Source of the DNA: Phoronis ovalis
Taxonomy: Eukaryota > Phoronida > Phoronidae
Reading direction: 5' to 3'
Length of the DNA: 22,229 bases
Assembly (NCBI GenBank): GCA_028565635.1
Contig: JAOXYB010058390.1
Span: 3,065-25,293 of the forward strand
In this document: one piece after another, positions 1 to 9,097 of the stretch
Numbering within the stretch: position 1 is the first letter of the stretch
Layout: each line of letters starts with the position of its first letter
Made by a program: the position numbers and the translations under genes
The notes under the pieces: generated by a model
What the model was told of the DNA's origin: nothing
The model's database searches: none
Seen by the model: the letters and a program-made list of their open reading frames with translations, nothing else

Positions 1-55
1 ATGGCTCATATAGGTTTTTAAAGGCATGTTTTGAAAGCAGAAGTGAAATACTTAC

Positions 56-265
56 GAGGCAAAAGCATTGTATTCTACATCAAATTCATCACGGGAGACG
101 GATCCATCACCATTTGTGTCAGCGTTAGCAATAAGAGCATTAACATCTGCACTTGGAACACCTAATGCATCGATGAGAGAAGATACTTTGCTAGCTGTGA
201 TCATTCCATCACCATTCTGGTCATAGGCAGAGAAAGCTGTGGCTTCATGTAAAGCACGTTTCTTG
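56..265 (-). CDS. EF-hand exon, divergent array member
   Basis: 210 bases between acceptor TTTATATTTCAG and donor TC|GTAAG, two codons shorter at the start than the 216-base copy and in frame with it. The second loop (DTNGDGSVSRDE) is canonical. The first loop (DQNGDGMITASK) has Lys at position 12, where the bidentate Glu should be, so that site should bind calcium poorly or not at all. The ATG at 309 lies in the intron and is not a start. Confidence 0.85.
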
Positions 266-2237
266 CTGAAATATAAAGCCATTAATTGCTTGTTAATCCA
301 TTTAAACATGATTTTAAAAATTGGTGAACAAATTGCAATGCAGAGATTTAAAATTATATTGCTTTTTGCACCTGCTTTGCTTTAAAATTTTCTTTTTGAA
401 GTACATAAGATAAGCTTCTAAAACTTACGAGGCAAAAGCATTGTATTCAGCATCAAATTCTTGGCGGGAAATCGTTCTTTCCATCACCATTGCTGACAGC
501 ATTAGCAATGAGAGCATTGACATCAGCATTAGGAACACCTAAGGCATCAATAAGAGCAGAAACTTCAGCAGCTGTGACCTGTCCATCACCATTCTGATCG
601 TAAGCAGAGAATGCGGTGGCTTCATCCAAAGCACATTTCTTGTTGATACTAAAATATGTGAAAATTAAGAATAATTATAAATAGCTTAAGGCTTTTCATA
701 AATATTTGAATATATAAATTAGTTATCAAGAATATTAAGCAATATTTCGAAGAATAAAAACCCCAAAACAATTTTTTTTAATTGTATTTAAACATGTTTA
801 AGAAAATGGTAAGGCAGAGATTTCTTAAATTGATTATATAAAGGCGTAGCTTAAAAGTTTCCTTTTGAAGTACAAAGATAATCATATTATACTTACGATG
901 CAAAAGCATTGTACTCAGTATCAAATTCTTGGCGAGAAATAGATCCATCACCATTGCTGTCAGCATTAGCAATGAGAGCATTGACATCAGCATTGGGAAC
1001 ACCTAAGGCGTCAATGAGAGCAGAAACTTCAGCAGCTGTGACCTGTCCATCACCATTCTGATCGTAAGCAGAGAAAGCGGTGGCTTCATCTAAAGCATGT
1101 TTCTTGTTGATACTGAAATATGAGAAATATGATTTTGTATGAATCAGTTGTTGAAAGTAAGCAATATTTGAAGAAAAAAAAATGTTAGTAAGATCATAAA
1201 ATTTTGTGTCAATATGAAGTATGAGAAACCAAAAACAAATGTGTTTAAGAAATGGTAATACAGATATTTCTGAAAATTATGTCTACTAGATTATATAGAA
1301 TGTCATTGTATAGTACAACTACTACATCCATCAAACGATGATTATTTGTAGACAGAATAGACTAATTAAAATAGGCACAAAACATCATGTACAATCTACA
1401 GTAAAACTATATAAAAATGTATGCTACTAGATCCATCACCATTGCTGTCAGCATTAACAATGAGAGCATTAACATCAGCATTTGGGACTCCTAAGGCGTC
1501 ATCAATGAGATTGGCTACTTCATCAGCTGTAACTTGTCCATCTTTATTTTGATCATCCGAAGGGTGCATTTTCTGTAAGAAAAGTGCAGTGTAAATTATA
1601 AATAAAACAAGTCCAGTAGTATTATAATTATTATTAGAATCCTCAGTTGAATAAAATACCCATTGATAAATTTTCTTGAAGAAAATTTATGTTTATTCCA
1701 GATTCTTAAACATGTATTAAAAGCTGGCTAACTTCATTTTTTTAGAGATATTACCTTAAGGTATATATACCGTAGTTGTCAGTTATGTCAACTTTGCTTT
1801 AGTTGCAATACAAAGCTTCTTCATACATATATGTTTCTTCAAACATAATGTTATGTTTTTGCATTAATTTGGATTTGTTTTATTTTACATCATACCTTAG
1901 TGTGGGATAACTGTAAACAGATGCAACCAACAGTGCAACTAGGAACAACTTCATGTTGACTCTAAAAGTACAAAATATGTGCTGATGTAGCAAAAGATAG
2001 AAAATAAAAAGTAACTTAATTTTTTTTAATCATGAGCATACTTCTTAATTCTTAAACTTTGAAAATATTGAAAAGATTTGAAAGTGTTTCGACTGCAAAA
2101 CAATAGTTTGCAGTCTTTAACAATATAAACTGAGAATAGGAAAATTAATACACTTAAGAATTATAAATAATTCCACTTACCTATGTGTACAGGGACTGTA
2201 AAAGGTTACAGTGTGTGTATTGTAGTTAGACCAAACT
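56..2237 (-). CDS. Secreted tandem EF-hand calcium-binding protein gene, 5' part (continues off left edge)
   Basis: I assemble this gene from a non-coding exon (2181-2237), a signal-peptide exon (1896-1961, ATG at 1954) and EF-hand exons at 897-1112, 429-648 and 56-265. Each EF-hand exon encodes two loops of the D-x-N-x-D-G type, so the product should be an extracellular or luminal calcium binder. The signal exon ends after two bases of a codon (AG), and every EF-hand exon starts with the third base and ends with two bases (TC), so members can be added or skipped without changing frame. The last exon in the window ends in a GTAAG donor, so more exons lie beyond the edge. Exon 429-648 is frameshifted and must be skipped, or the sequence is wrong there. 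I do not recognise a named orthologue; calmodulin itself is unlikely because it has no signal peptide. Confidence 0.85.
290..900 (-). repeat. Tandemly duplicated exon-plus-intron units
   Basis: The introns flanking the EF-hand exons are related too. Segments such as TTTAAACATG...AGGCAGAGATTT...TTTTGAAGTACA occur near 300-410 and near 790-875, with a shorter match near 1228-1275. So the duplicated unit includes intron sequence, which points to recent unequal crossing-over rather than exon-only copying. Confidence 0.6.
429..648 (-). pseudogene. EF-hand exon broken by a 4-base insertion
   Basis: 220 bases with good acceptor (CACATATTTTAG) and donor (TC|GTAAG), nearly identical to the 897-1112 copy. 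In the second loop the stretch GGATCTATTTCTCGCC of the intact copy is replaced by GGAAAGAACGATTTCCCGCC, four bases longer, which shifts the frame and reaches a stop (TGA) soon after. The first Asp of that loop is also changed to Val. The first loop remains canonical. Either a pseudo-exon that is skipped, or a consensus error in a repeated region. Confidence 0.75.
897..1112 (-). CDS. EF-hand exon, intact array member
   Basis: 216 bases between acceptor TATTTCAG and donor TC|GTAAG, phase 2 at both ends. It encodes two canonical loops, DQNGDGQVTAAE and DSNGDGSISRQE, both with Asp at position 1, Gly at 6 and Glu at 12, joined by a helical linker ending LGVPNADVNALIANA. It is the best reference copy in this window for judging the other members. 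Confidence 0.85.
1430..1572 (-). pseudogene. Truncated EF-hand exon relic
   Basis: The region is homologous to the downstream EF-hand exons. It has an intact first loop (DQNKDGQVTADE) and the linker LGVPNADVNALIVNADSNGD, but homology stops after the GDGS of the second loop, with no matching donor and no NAFAS end. The start is also shortened: acceptor TCTTACAG is followed by a segment lacking the usual INKK-ALDEATAFSAY stretch. Spliced after the signal exon in phase 2 it meets a stop within about 20 codons. The linker carries one extra Asp codon. It looks like a decayed array member, though use as an alternative exon cannot be excluded. Confidence 0.65.
1896..1961 (-). CDS. Signal-peptide exon of the EF-hand gene
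   Basis: After acceptor TTTTAG the exon opens with AGTCAAC and then ATG at 1954-1952. It encodes MKLFLVALLVASVYSYPTL plus two bases (AG): a basic residue, a hydrophobic core and small residues with a likely cleavage after VYS. The donor is AAG|GTATG. Its phase-2 end matches the phase-2 starts of the EF-hand exons, so the codon at the join becomes Ser when the next exon starts with C or T. Confidence 0.82.
2181..2237 (-). other. 5' non-coding first exon of the EF-hand gene
   Basis: The exon runs from the inferred initiator A at 2237 to a strong donor, minus strand CATAG|GTAAGTGG (GT at 2180-2179). It contains no ATG in a useful frame. The next acceptor on the minus strand is TACTTTTAG at 1962, seven bases before the start codon, giving an intron of about 220 bases. 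Confidence 0.65.
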
Positions 2238-2260
2238 GAATTGAACAGTTAATCTCACAA

Positions 2261-2268
2261 TTTATATA
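2261..2268 (-). promoter_or_regulatory. TATA box of the EF-hand gene
   Basis: Minus strand reads TGTATATAAATT. An initiator-like TCAGTT lies at 2239-2234, with its A (2237) about 31 bases downstream of the first T of the box, which is the normal metazoan TATA-to-start spacing. The start site is inferred. Confidence 0.7.
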
Positions 2269-2269
2269 C

Positions 2270-3329
2270 ATCTCTGTACCCACATCATTTTCATGTTTAA
2301 AGGCTATGTTGGTAACAATTATAAACACCCTTGTCTCAAAATTGTTGTTAATTGTGATAACATGCCTGCTTTGTAGGTATCAAACAAAATGAATGCAGGA
2401 GGATTAATATGGATTAAAGGTGTCAAGCTGTATGACCCATCATGTCAGATATGTGGCCATTCTCTTAATATCTTTATTATAAATGACTAACACCCACATA
2501 ATATAATTATCATGATCAGCTTTAGTACACAGGTATTGAAGTTTTCAGCATCTGCTCATGCCTGTAGTAAATTTTGACAAAAATGTTGGAATTGCTTATA
2601 TTGGTGCAATTTAATTCACTGGTTTAAAAGTAAAATTTAATAAAAAAAAAGGAAAACACAAATTCTAGATTTCTGATCTGATGATAATTTTAATTTATTT
2701 ACAGAATCTTTTTGTAAAATTATGTTAGATCACTTTTGTGTTAATTTATTTGTAAAATAGAGTACAGTTTGGTAAACAGGTGTTTAATTTATTTTAGTAC
2801 CACTCTTAAATCAAACAATCGCAATAACCACATTTATTACAAAATATAGATATCATAATATAAAGAAAGCCCCAAGATATCTACTGTATGTCTGGTCAAG
2901 GTGTATTTTATTATCACGCATTGAACATGATTTTCAAATATATTTCCAGTCGGACATTTGATATTTAAATATTTTTAATTAAAGCTTTTTTCACTTGAAA
3001 CTAGAACATTTAATGATAACTATTAAAAATACTGAAGAGAAGAAAATGATATAACAAATTTGTACAACTATTGCTCAATTGAATAGTTTACCTAACATCA
3101 ATATATAAATCTATGCCTATACCACACTTTTTAACCATAATCTGCAAGAGATCCAGGTTGCAGCTTATTTTTACTATTCCCCTATGTGTGTCCTATTATT
3201 TTGTAGAAAAATAAAAACTAGTACAGGCTTTGTCAGGCAGTTAAATCAAATACAAATTAGTTACTGATTCAGATGTTTGTTGTTAGTATTAATTATTATT
3301 AAAGACATAGTTATTTAATATTTCTGCAG
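2270..3329. other. Non-coding stretch between the EF-hand promoter and ACTR5 exon at 3330
   Basis: AT-rich sequence, upstream of the EF-hand gene on one strand and intronic to ACTR5 on the other. I searched for an ACTR5 actin-fold exon and saw none. A 37-codon open stretch after TTTGTAG (2377 to about 2490) resembles no part of ACTR5 that I know. Confidence 0.5.
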
Positions 3330-3587
3330 GAGTTAGAAGAAGAAAAAAAGATGGAACAAAAGCGTCAGAAAGATTTTATGGGTTGGTTAAAAGACATTCG
3401 GGAAAAACGACAGGATATTTTGGATAGGCGAGAAAAACGTCGTCAAAGAAGAACAGACATGGCTAAGCGTCGAACATTTGCCTCTCAACAGAGAATGAAG
3501 ATTATATCCCAGTTAGCTGAAACAAAAAAGAAAAAAGATGATACTTTTGGACAGAATGATGATGATTGGAATGTGTACAAAGAAATT
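3330..3587 (+). CDS. ACTR5: ACTR5 exon: basic coiled-coil insertion
   Basis: Acceptor TTTCTGCAG, donor ATT|GTAAGT, phase 0 at both ends, 86 codons. Very rich in Lys, Arg, Glu and Gln, with a heptad-like pattern (EEEKKMEQKRQKDF, DRREKRRQRR), then the conserved-looking RRTFASQQRM and DDTFGQNDDDW motifs of the ARP5 insertion. The ATG at 3351 is internal; the frame is open from the acceptor. Confidence 0.92.
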
Positions 3588-6500
3588 GTAAGTCTGTATA
3601 TTTTTTTCACTGTTGTTATGATTATAATAAGATGTATGTACATGCACATGCCCACACATGCAAACATACAAACTGTTGATGATAGTACTGTTTGCAGTCT
3701 GCAGCTTGTCAGCAGAAATATTAGCGGACTACAGAAGATTACCGTCGAAAAATAAACCTAGTGAATGTAGAATTATTGAGTCCATACACCATATCATCCA
3801 TATCATTGTTAAATTATAACATTTAATTTAATTTGTATAAACTGAATGAAGAGGTTCAAAGTTTCAGCTATATAGAGTGACAGAAGTGTATCTAAGTTTT
3901 GTTCAGTTTTATTTACCAAAAACCAAAACTAGGTATTTTTTTTATTAAATTTTCAATTTATGTTGACTTTCATTTATTTTTTAAACTATTTAATTAATAA
4001 TCTCATAAAAAAATGTTATAGCAAAAAGATGGTTATGAAAGTGATTCTGATGCAGAGCAAGAAAAATTGGAGGAGTTAGAAACATTGCTTACTGAATATG
4101 ATGAAGAATTTGAGAAGTAAGAGGCATACAAAATAAAATTAACTCGATTTCTACTTGTGGTATAAAGGGAAAGTGACCATTTTGAGGGTATTGTGTCTTT
4201 GATAATTCACATTGCAAAGCTTATTACTATCAACTGTGACAAAAAGAAAATATCTTGCTGTAGAGACAGGTGTTCAGAACTATAACAGCAAAAGGGATGC
4301 CAGCATCTTGTTTAAAAGTTATGCATAACATGTATAATATTACATATAATTTCCCCGACTGAAGAGGAATCCAAAAGGGGGATTTAAAAACTAATGATTA
4401 TCTTAATCATTCTGTTATATTAATTATGTTTCTGGTCAAATTTTGTTTAAAAACATAATACGATTAGGAAGTTCAACATGATTGAATTATAATATAATAA
4501 TTATCCAAAATATGTATTTATCAAATTCTGCCTCTCAAGTAACTTGCTTTGAATATTAGGCAGTAAGAATGCTACTGTATGTAGGATGGTTTTGTATGTT
4601 CTTCATTTTCTTTGCAGGGAAAATGCCGATCAGTCAGGGGCTGGCGCCCCCTATGATCCAGCCGAGTACTACCGTCTGCATGTCGGTATAGAACAAATCC
4701 GGTGAGTTCAGCTTTTAAATAATTAAAATTATTTTAAATAGGTGATATTATTCGGATTTCCGAAAAATCTGAAATATTTTATATCAGACAATTAAAGCAG
4801 AATCTTCTAAAAATAGAGAAACATAATTTGTAATAAGGCAAGCCATATATACCTTTTAAGATTAATAGGAATAACTTTATTTTTGTTGTATTTATACGAA
4901 TACCATAGTTATCTTTTTAAATAGCCTCGTATAAGATTATCATGTAATATATACTACCATAAACTAAAGTAATGTTAAGAAAGTAAGACTTCATGAAAAC
5001 TGTTTTCTTTAGATACCTCCTATTTCTATGAGTTATAAACTGTATACTGGTTTATATGCTAGCTTGCTATGTCAACTGTTGAATTGGCTGGATTGAACAA
5101 ATTATGTGATTTCGGAAATAGGCATTAATGCTGTAAAAAATAACTATTGTATACTGTGTGTTGTTGAATCACACGGTAGGTTAACCATCATATAATAGGA
5201 GTATCAATAACACACTCATTTGTTTGTTCATGATGAGTTAAAACAAATTCTTGGTGGTAATATAAGGGAGGTTTTATGTTACAACTGACAGCAGTTTTAA
5301 GAGAAAACTGTATAAATTTTATTTTTAATTAGAAATTCATGCTCAAAAAGTAATAATGTACATACTGAAGAAATTAAAGCAAAACTGAGTTTAAAGTATT
5401 GCCATACCCCCTCCCCCTGTCAGAGTTGTCAGCTTAGGTTTGTATGTCTTCAGGTAACATCTTTTTCCATAAACCTTGTCTGGAAAAAAATCGCTGTCTC
5501 TAACTTCTATGTCTTGGCAATATTCTCAATGTATAATAATTTATAATAACATTAAGAATTACCCTTATTTGCATATATATCCGTGTATTAAATTAATGAC
5601 TTGTATTACAATAGCAAATGAAATGCTGAAAATTTTATTATTCTGTAGGATATTACTGAGCCACAAAGAATCATTATATATTTTCTATGAACTCTTTCCA
5701 CTCAGTGTTAATTAACTAGTATTGCATCTCTCGAGATAAGCTTTATCATAAATGAATACCCAGTTTGAGCATAATCATTAATTCATTTAATTAACACTTC
5801 ATGTTAGAGAACTGGGAATTTGGAAACTTTCCATTATTTTAATATACTATTGCAGTATTTTTTAAGACAAAGGTCAACACAGTCTCTATGGTTTCAACAG
5901 AAAATTGAAAATTTGATGATTTCCCTTTTAAGCAATCCCAATACCAGAACTGTGGTAACTGCTACATTTAAGTCAATTTCTGTGGAACCGGAGAAGTCTA
6001 TGGGAATAATAATTGCATACTATCTGGTATAACTGAAAGCAGCACACATTTTTATACTCAACTTGTTCTTATTTTAACATATCTTTTGGAGCTATGATCC
6101 TCACATCAAGATTATTGTATTTAAGCAAATAATTAAGAGGTGAAATGCATGAAATAATTCTAGTTAATATTCATTAGATAGCCTTCTAGCAAAGACAAGG
6201 TTGGCTATTATGAACCATGCATAACCTTTCAACATCATTTTTGAACTTTTTAGCAAATAATAGAAATTTGTTGCTTTGGGACATTTTGACCTCAATGTCC
6301 CCCTTTACCTCTAGATGACCTCTAAATGGATAAAAAGTTGTTTTCTGAAAATTTTATGCCATTTTGAACTTTTGACCTCGAGGTCAAACTCTCCCGACTC
6401 TGAGACTGTCATATGTCAAATTACAAATTTGTTGGACTAAATGTTATGACTTGCAGCATGTTTCCTCTGTAAGTTTAATAGAAAAGGCACTTAACACAAA

Positions 6501-8109
6501 TTTAAACCTTTAAATACCTAAATATTCTCAAAGGTCATCAAAATGACCTTTTATAATCTGAAGTCCCTAGCTGTAACTGTTTTCAAGAGATAGCTTGCTG
6601 AAAATTGAAATAAAAAGAAAGAAAATGTACAAAAGCAATAGGCTAGCAGGAACAACCCTAAAATTGAAATAAATTGATCATTCTTAACTTTTTAATGTAT
6701 ATTTGTGTTTCCTTGTATCTATTTTAAAATTAAGCATAATGTAAGGTGTGAATAAACTAACTCTCCACAAAAGTTGTATTACAAATTAATTATACATTTA
6801 TTAGATAATTAGAATATTTATTTCAATCCAGTTATAATCTATCAGTGAATAAACAAGCCTCATCTTTTCTTTCCTCGTGACTGTTATATAATAACTGTTT
6901 CCCAGCTTTTAAGTTAAACTTTGTTTATAATAATTATTGCCCTTCATGAAATGAATATACCCATCGATTTTCTGATGGGGTATTAGGTCAGTAAGACAGC
7001 TTAATTGTTAATTTTTTTGTCATAGAATTAGAATGAAATATCCAGTGAGTGAACAGGGGATAATTATATATTTCCAGCGTACCAGAACTATTATTTCAAC
7101 CTTCTATGATGGGAATGGAACAAGCTGGTATTGCTGAAACATTAGAATTCTTACTAGGAAAATACACTGCCGAGGAACAGAACAGACTCACAAAGGTAAA
7201 GCATAATTATGAAGTATTCTGGAAAGTCATAATTTTATACGGTAAATGTACTTATAATAATGCAAATTCACCAGAAGAGCAAACTGATTTTTGTTTAAAA
7301 TTTAACATTTCTTTTTTGAAGTTAAAATATAACCTTTCATATAAAGTGGCTGTCTCATTTTTCACTTATTTTCTAGATTTTTTACAAAATTATCATTGCC
7401 AGCTTAAATTAACAATTCTGCAGAATTTCTATTCACAGTACATATAACTGTAGCTTCTAAAATATGTTGTCAGGTTTACTGTCAGTTCTAATATAATTGT
7501 AATAAATACCAAGTAAAATATAATTCTGACTAATGGTCCTCCACTGGTGCATTTCAGTATGTGTTTGTGACTGGTGGTCCTGCTATGATCCCTGGTTTGC
7601 AAGATAGGTTAGAGACAGAACTTATGACCATGAGACCATTTCAAGCATCATTCTCATTGCACACAGCGAGTAAGTATCTGCATGCTACAAATATTTTGTA
7701 TATGCAAATTAAAACCTGTTCTTCAGCTAACTGTGCTTATAAGACCAGTAATCCTGCTCCGTTTTCTTAGATTTACAGCATTATTTCCAGTTTTGATGAA
7801 GACTTAGTAATTCAAGAGTACTATACCAGCTGTATTTTTATATTCAAGTTTTTAGAGTTTAATAGGTAACTGAATAGTAATTAAACATCACTCATCTTAT
7901 TTTGCACTATAAATCGCAAGCACTTATATATGCATTTTACAGAGAATCCTTTATTTGATGCTTGGCAAGGTGCCAAGAAGTGGGCATTGTCAGACAAGTT
8001 TAGTGAATATTGCACCACCAGGCAAGATTATGAAGAAAAAGGTGGAGACTATATCAAGGAAAACTTTTTGACCAATAACTATTATAGCAGGTCAGATAAA
8101 ACTAGTTAG
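3330..8109 (+). CDS. ACTR5: ACTR5 (actin-related protein 5, INO80 complex), C-terminal six exons
   Basis: Coding exons are 3330-3587, 4022-4116, 4618-4701, 7078-7195, 7558-7669 and 7943-8109. All have AG/GT borders and matching phases (0, 2, 2, 0, 1), giving 277 residues ending at TAG 8107-8109. The first two exons encode the charged insertion typical of ARP5 (KRRTFASQQRMKIISQLAE, then DDTFGQNDDDWNVYKEI and an acidic segment). The rest is the closing part of the actin fold: VPELLFQPSMMG, EQAGIAETLEFLL, the VFVTGG strand-turn, RLETELMTMRPF and the ARP5-type ending AWQGAKKWA...YEEKGGDYIKEN. ARP5 is a nuclear actin-like subunit that with IES6/INO80C couples INO80 ATPase activity to nucleosome sliding. 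The vertebrate protein is about 600 residues, so roughly the N-terminal half is missing from this window. Confidence 0.95.
4022..4116 (+). CDS. ACTR5: ACTR5 exon: acidic segment
   Basis: Acceptor TTATAG, donor GAA|GTAAG, 31 codons plus two bases. Contains YESDSDAEQEKLEELE followed by a Glu-rich helix. It matches the acidic spacer of ARP5 insertions in position and composition. Confidence 0.85.
4618..4701 (+). CDS. ACTR5: ACTR5 exon: return to actin fold
   Basis: Acceptor TTTCTTTGCAG, donor CCG|GTGAG, 84 bases, phase 2 to phase 2. Encodes YDPAEYYRLHVGIEQI, equivalent to the AYHQLFVGTERIR region of vertebrate ARP5. It is more GC-rich than the surrounding introns. Confidence 0.9.
4702..7077 (+). 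other. Long ACTR5 intron
   Basis: A 2.4 kb intron between phase-matched exons. I see no coding exon in it on either strand. It holds the AGGTCA inverted-repeat cluster at 6278-6551 and otherwise AT-rich unique sequence. Confidence 0.75.
6278..6551. repeat. Cluster of AGGTCA/TGACCT inverted repeats
   Basis: Three hairpins or palindromes lie within 275 bases. GGGACATT (6278-6285) pairs with AATGTCCC (6294-6301) around TTGACCTC. TTTGACCTCGAGGTCAAA at 6371-6388 is a perfect 18-base palindrome. AAAGGTCAT (6530-6538) pairs with ATGACCTTT (6543-6551). A further TGACCT is at 6316-6321. The spacing could suit nuclear-receptor half-sites, but similar TGACCT-rich sequence is also common in dispersed repeats of marine invertebrates, which I think more likely. 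Confidence 0.6.
7078..7195 (+). CDS. ACTR5: ACTR5 exon: LFQPSMMG / EQAGIAETLEFLL
   Basis: Acceptor TATATTTCCAG, donor AAG|GTAAAG, 118 bases. Encodes the segment from VPELLFQPSMMG to RLTK, a conserved ARP5 stretch in actin subdomain 3. The ATG at 7106 is internal. Confidence 0.92.
7558..7669 (+). CDS. ACTR5: ACTR5 exon: VFVTGG nucleotide-fold motif
   Basis: Acceptor GCATTTCAG, donor GCGA|GTAAG, 112 bases. Carries YVFVTGGPAMIPGLQDRLE, equivalent to the actin adenosine-motif glycines, then ELMTMRPFQASF. Both glycines of TGG are present, so nucleotide binding is not obviously lost. Confidence 0.92.
7943..8109 (+). CDS. ACTR5: ACTR5 terminal exon
   Basis: Acceptor TGCATTTTACAG, phase consistent with the previous exon, stop TAG at 8107-8109. 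Encodes the ARP5 C-terminal signature (NPLFDAWQGAKKWA, RQDYEEKGGDYIKEN) and a short tail SRSDKTS. The vertebrate protein has a longer Ala/Gly/Ser tail after this point; here it is nearly absent. The AG|GTCAG at 8089-8095 could in principle be a donor, but the nearby stop and poly(A) signal argue for termination here. Confidence 0.9.
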
Positions 8110-8147
8110 CAAGGACAACAACTGCTAGACATTAGCTGATACTTGTG

Positions 8148-8153
8148 AATAAA
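8148..8153 (+). terminator. ACTR5: ACTR5 poly(A) signal
   Basis: Canonical AATAAA 39 bases after the ACTR5 stop codon, implying cleavage near 8170 and a very short 3' UTR. Confidence 0.7.
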
Positions 8154-8169
8154 CTTACATCACTTTAGT

Positions 8170-9097
8170 TTTATGTTAATTTCTACTGTTGCTTTTGATA
8201 AATTAGTGTTTCAGTGGAATTGTAATATTAGCTATCCCCCATGTTCTAACTGGACTTGTGGCATATTGTCAGGTGACTACAGCATGCAGTTTCATTTATA
8301 AATCGGAAAGATTTGAACTCTGAAACTAATGTCCTGAAGCATGACTTACATCTGTGAAATCAGACTGCAGATCTGCAAGTAGAAACTGTCACCCAAGATT
8401 ATAATTGATACTTGATAGTTAATATGGAATTCTGGATCAAAGGTTCTGAGCTCTCCTTGCAGTGTCCAGAATAAGATGAATTCTTGAAGTCAACAACATT
8501 TTTTAAATCCAAATATTGCTATATTCAAAGCATTCAAATATGTACATTATCAACTACCACTTTGACTTTTCTAATTTCATATGTTCACAAAATTTTTTTT
8601 CAAGAAGCCAAAAATACGGTTGTATTTATTTTGAATAACTCTACAGCTATAAATGTACATGTGTAATTACAGTATCCTTCACAGTAAGTTGCTAAATGAA
8701 CATATCATAGCTGTGTACCCTGTTTATCCCTAATTGTTTATCCTTTTAAAGCTTCATTTTCAAAAATGTTTCTTTTATGTTTGTCACATAAAAACTTATT
8801 AATATGCTAAGTTTAATTGTATAAAAGTTTGAATTTTCAAAAATTTTTCCAAACTTGGCACAAAGAAATGATAATAATTCATTTCTTAACAAGATTCTTA
8901 TAACATTATTGCAATTTCTGAAGAGTTAACTATAGCTCTTTTTCACAAATTTAATATCTTCAGTTGTGATGATTTGATTTGTTCTGGAGAAATGAAATGT
9001 AGCCAAAAAGTTGTGTTATCCTGTTTAAAATTTTGGAATATCAAAACTGGAAAAGTCCACAATTAAAAACATCCAGAAATGACATATAACTTGTTAC
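8170..9097. other. Intergenic, no feature seen
   Basis: AT-rich sequence after the ACTR5 poly(A) site. The 60-codon plus-strand open frame at 8484-8666 has low-complexity composition and no splice or family support. Confidence 0.5.

Noticed and set aside
778-1002. 74-codon open frame on minus
   Set aside because: Shadow of the EF-hand exon 897-1112 in another frame running into its intron.
2377-2490. 37-codon plus-strand open stretch after TTTGTAG
   Set aside because: Considered as a missing ACTR5 exon, but it resembles no ACTR5 segment and has no suitable donor.
5476-6032. Two plus-strand open frames of 70-79 codons in the ACTR5 intron
   Set aside because: Composition is typical of AT-rich chance frames and flanking exon phases match without them.
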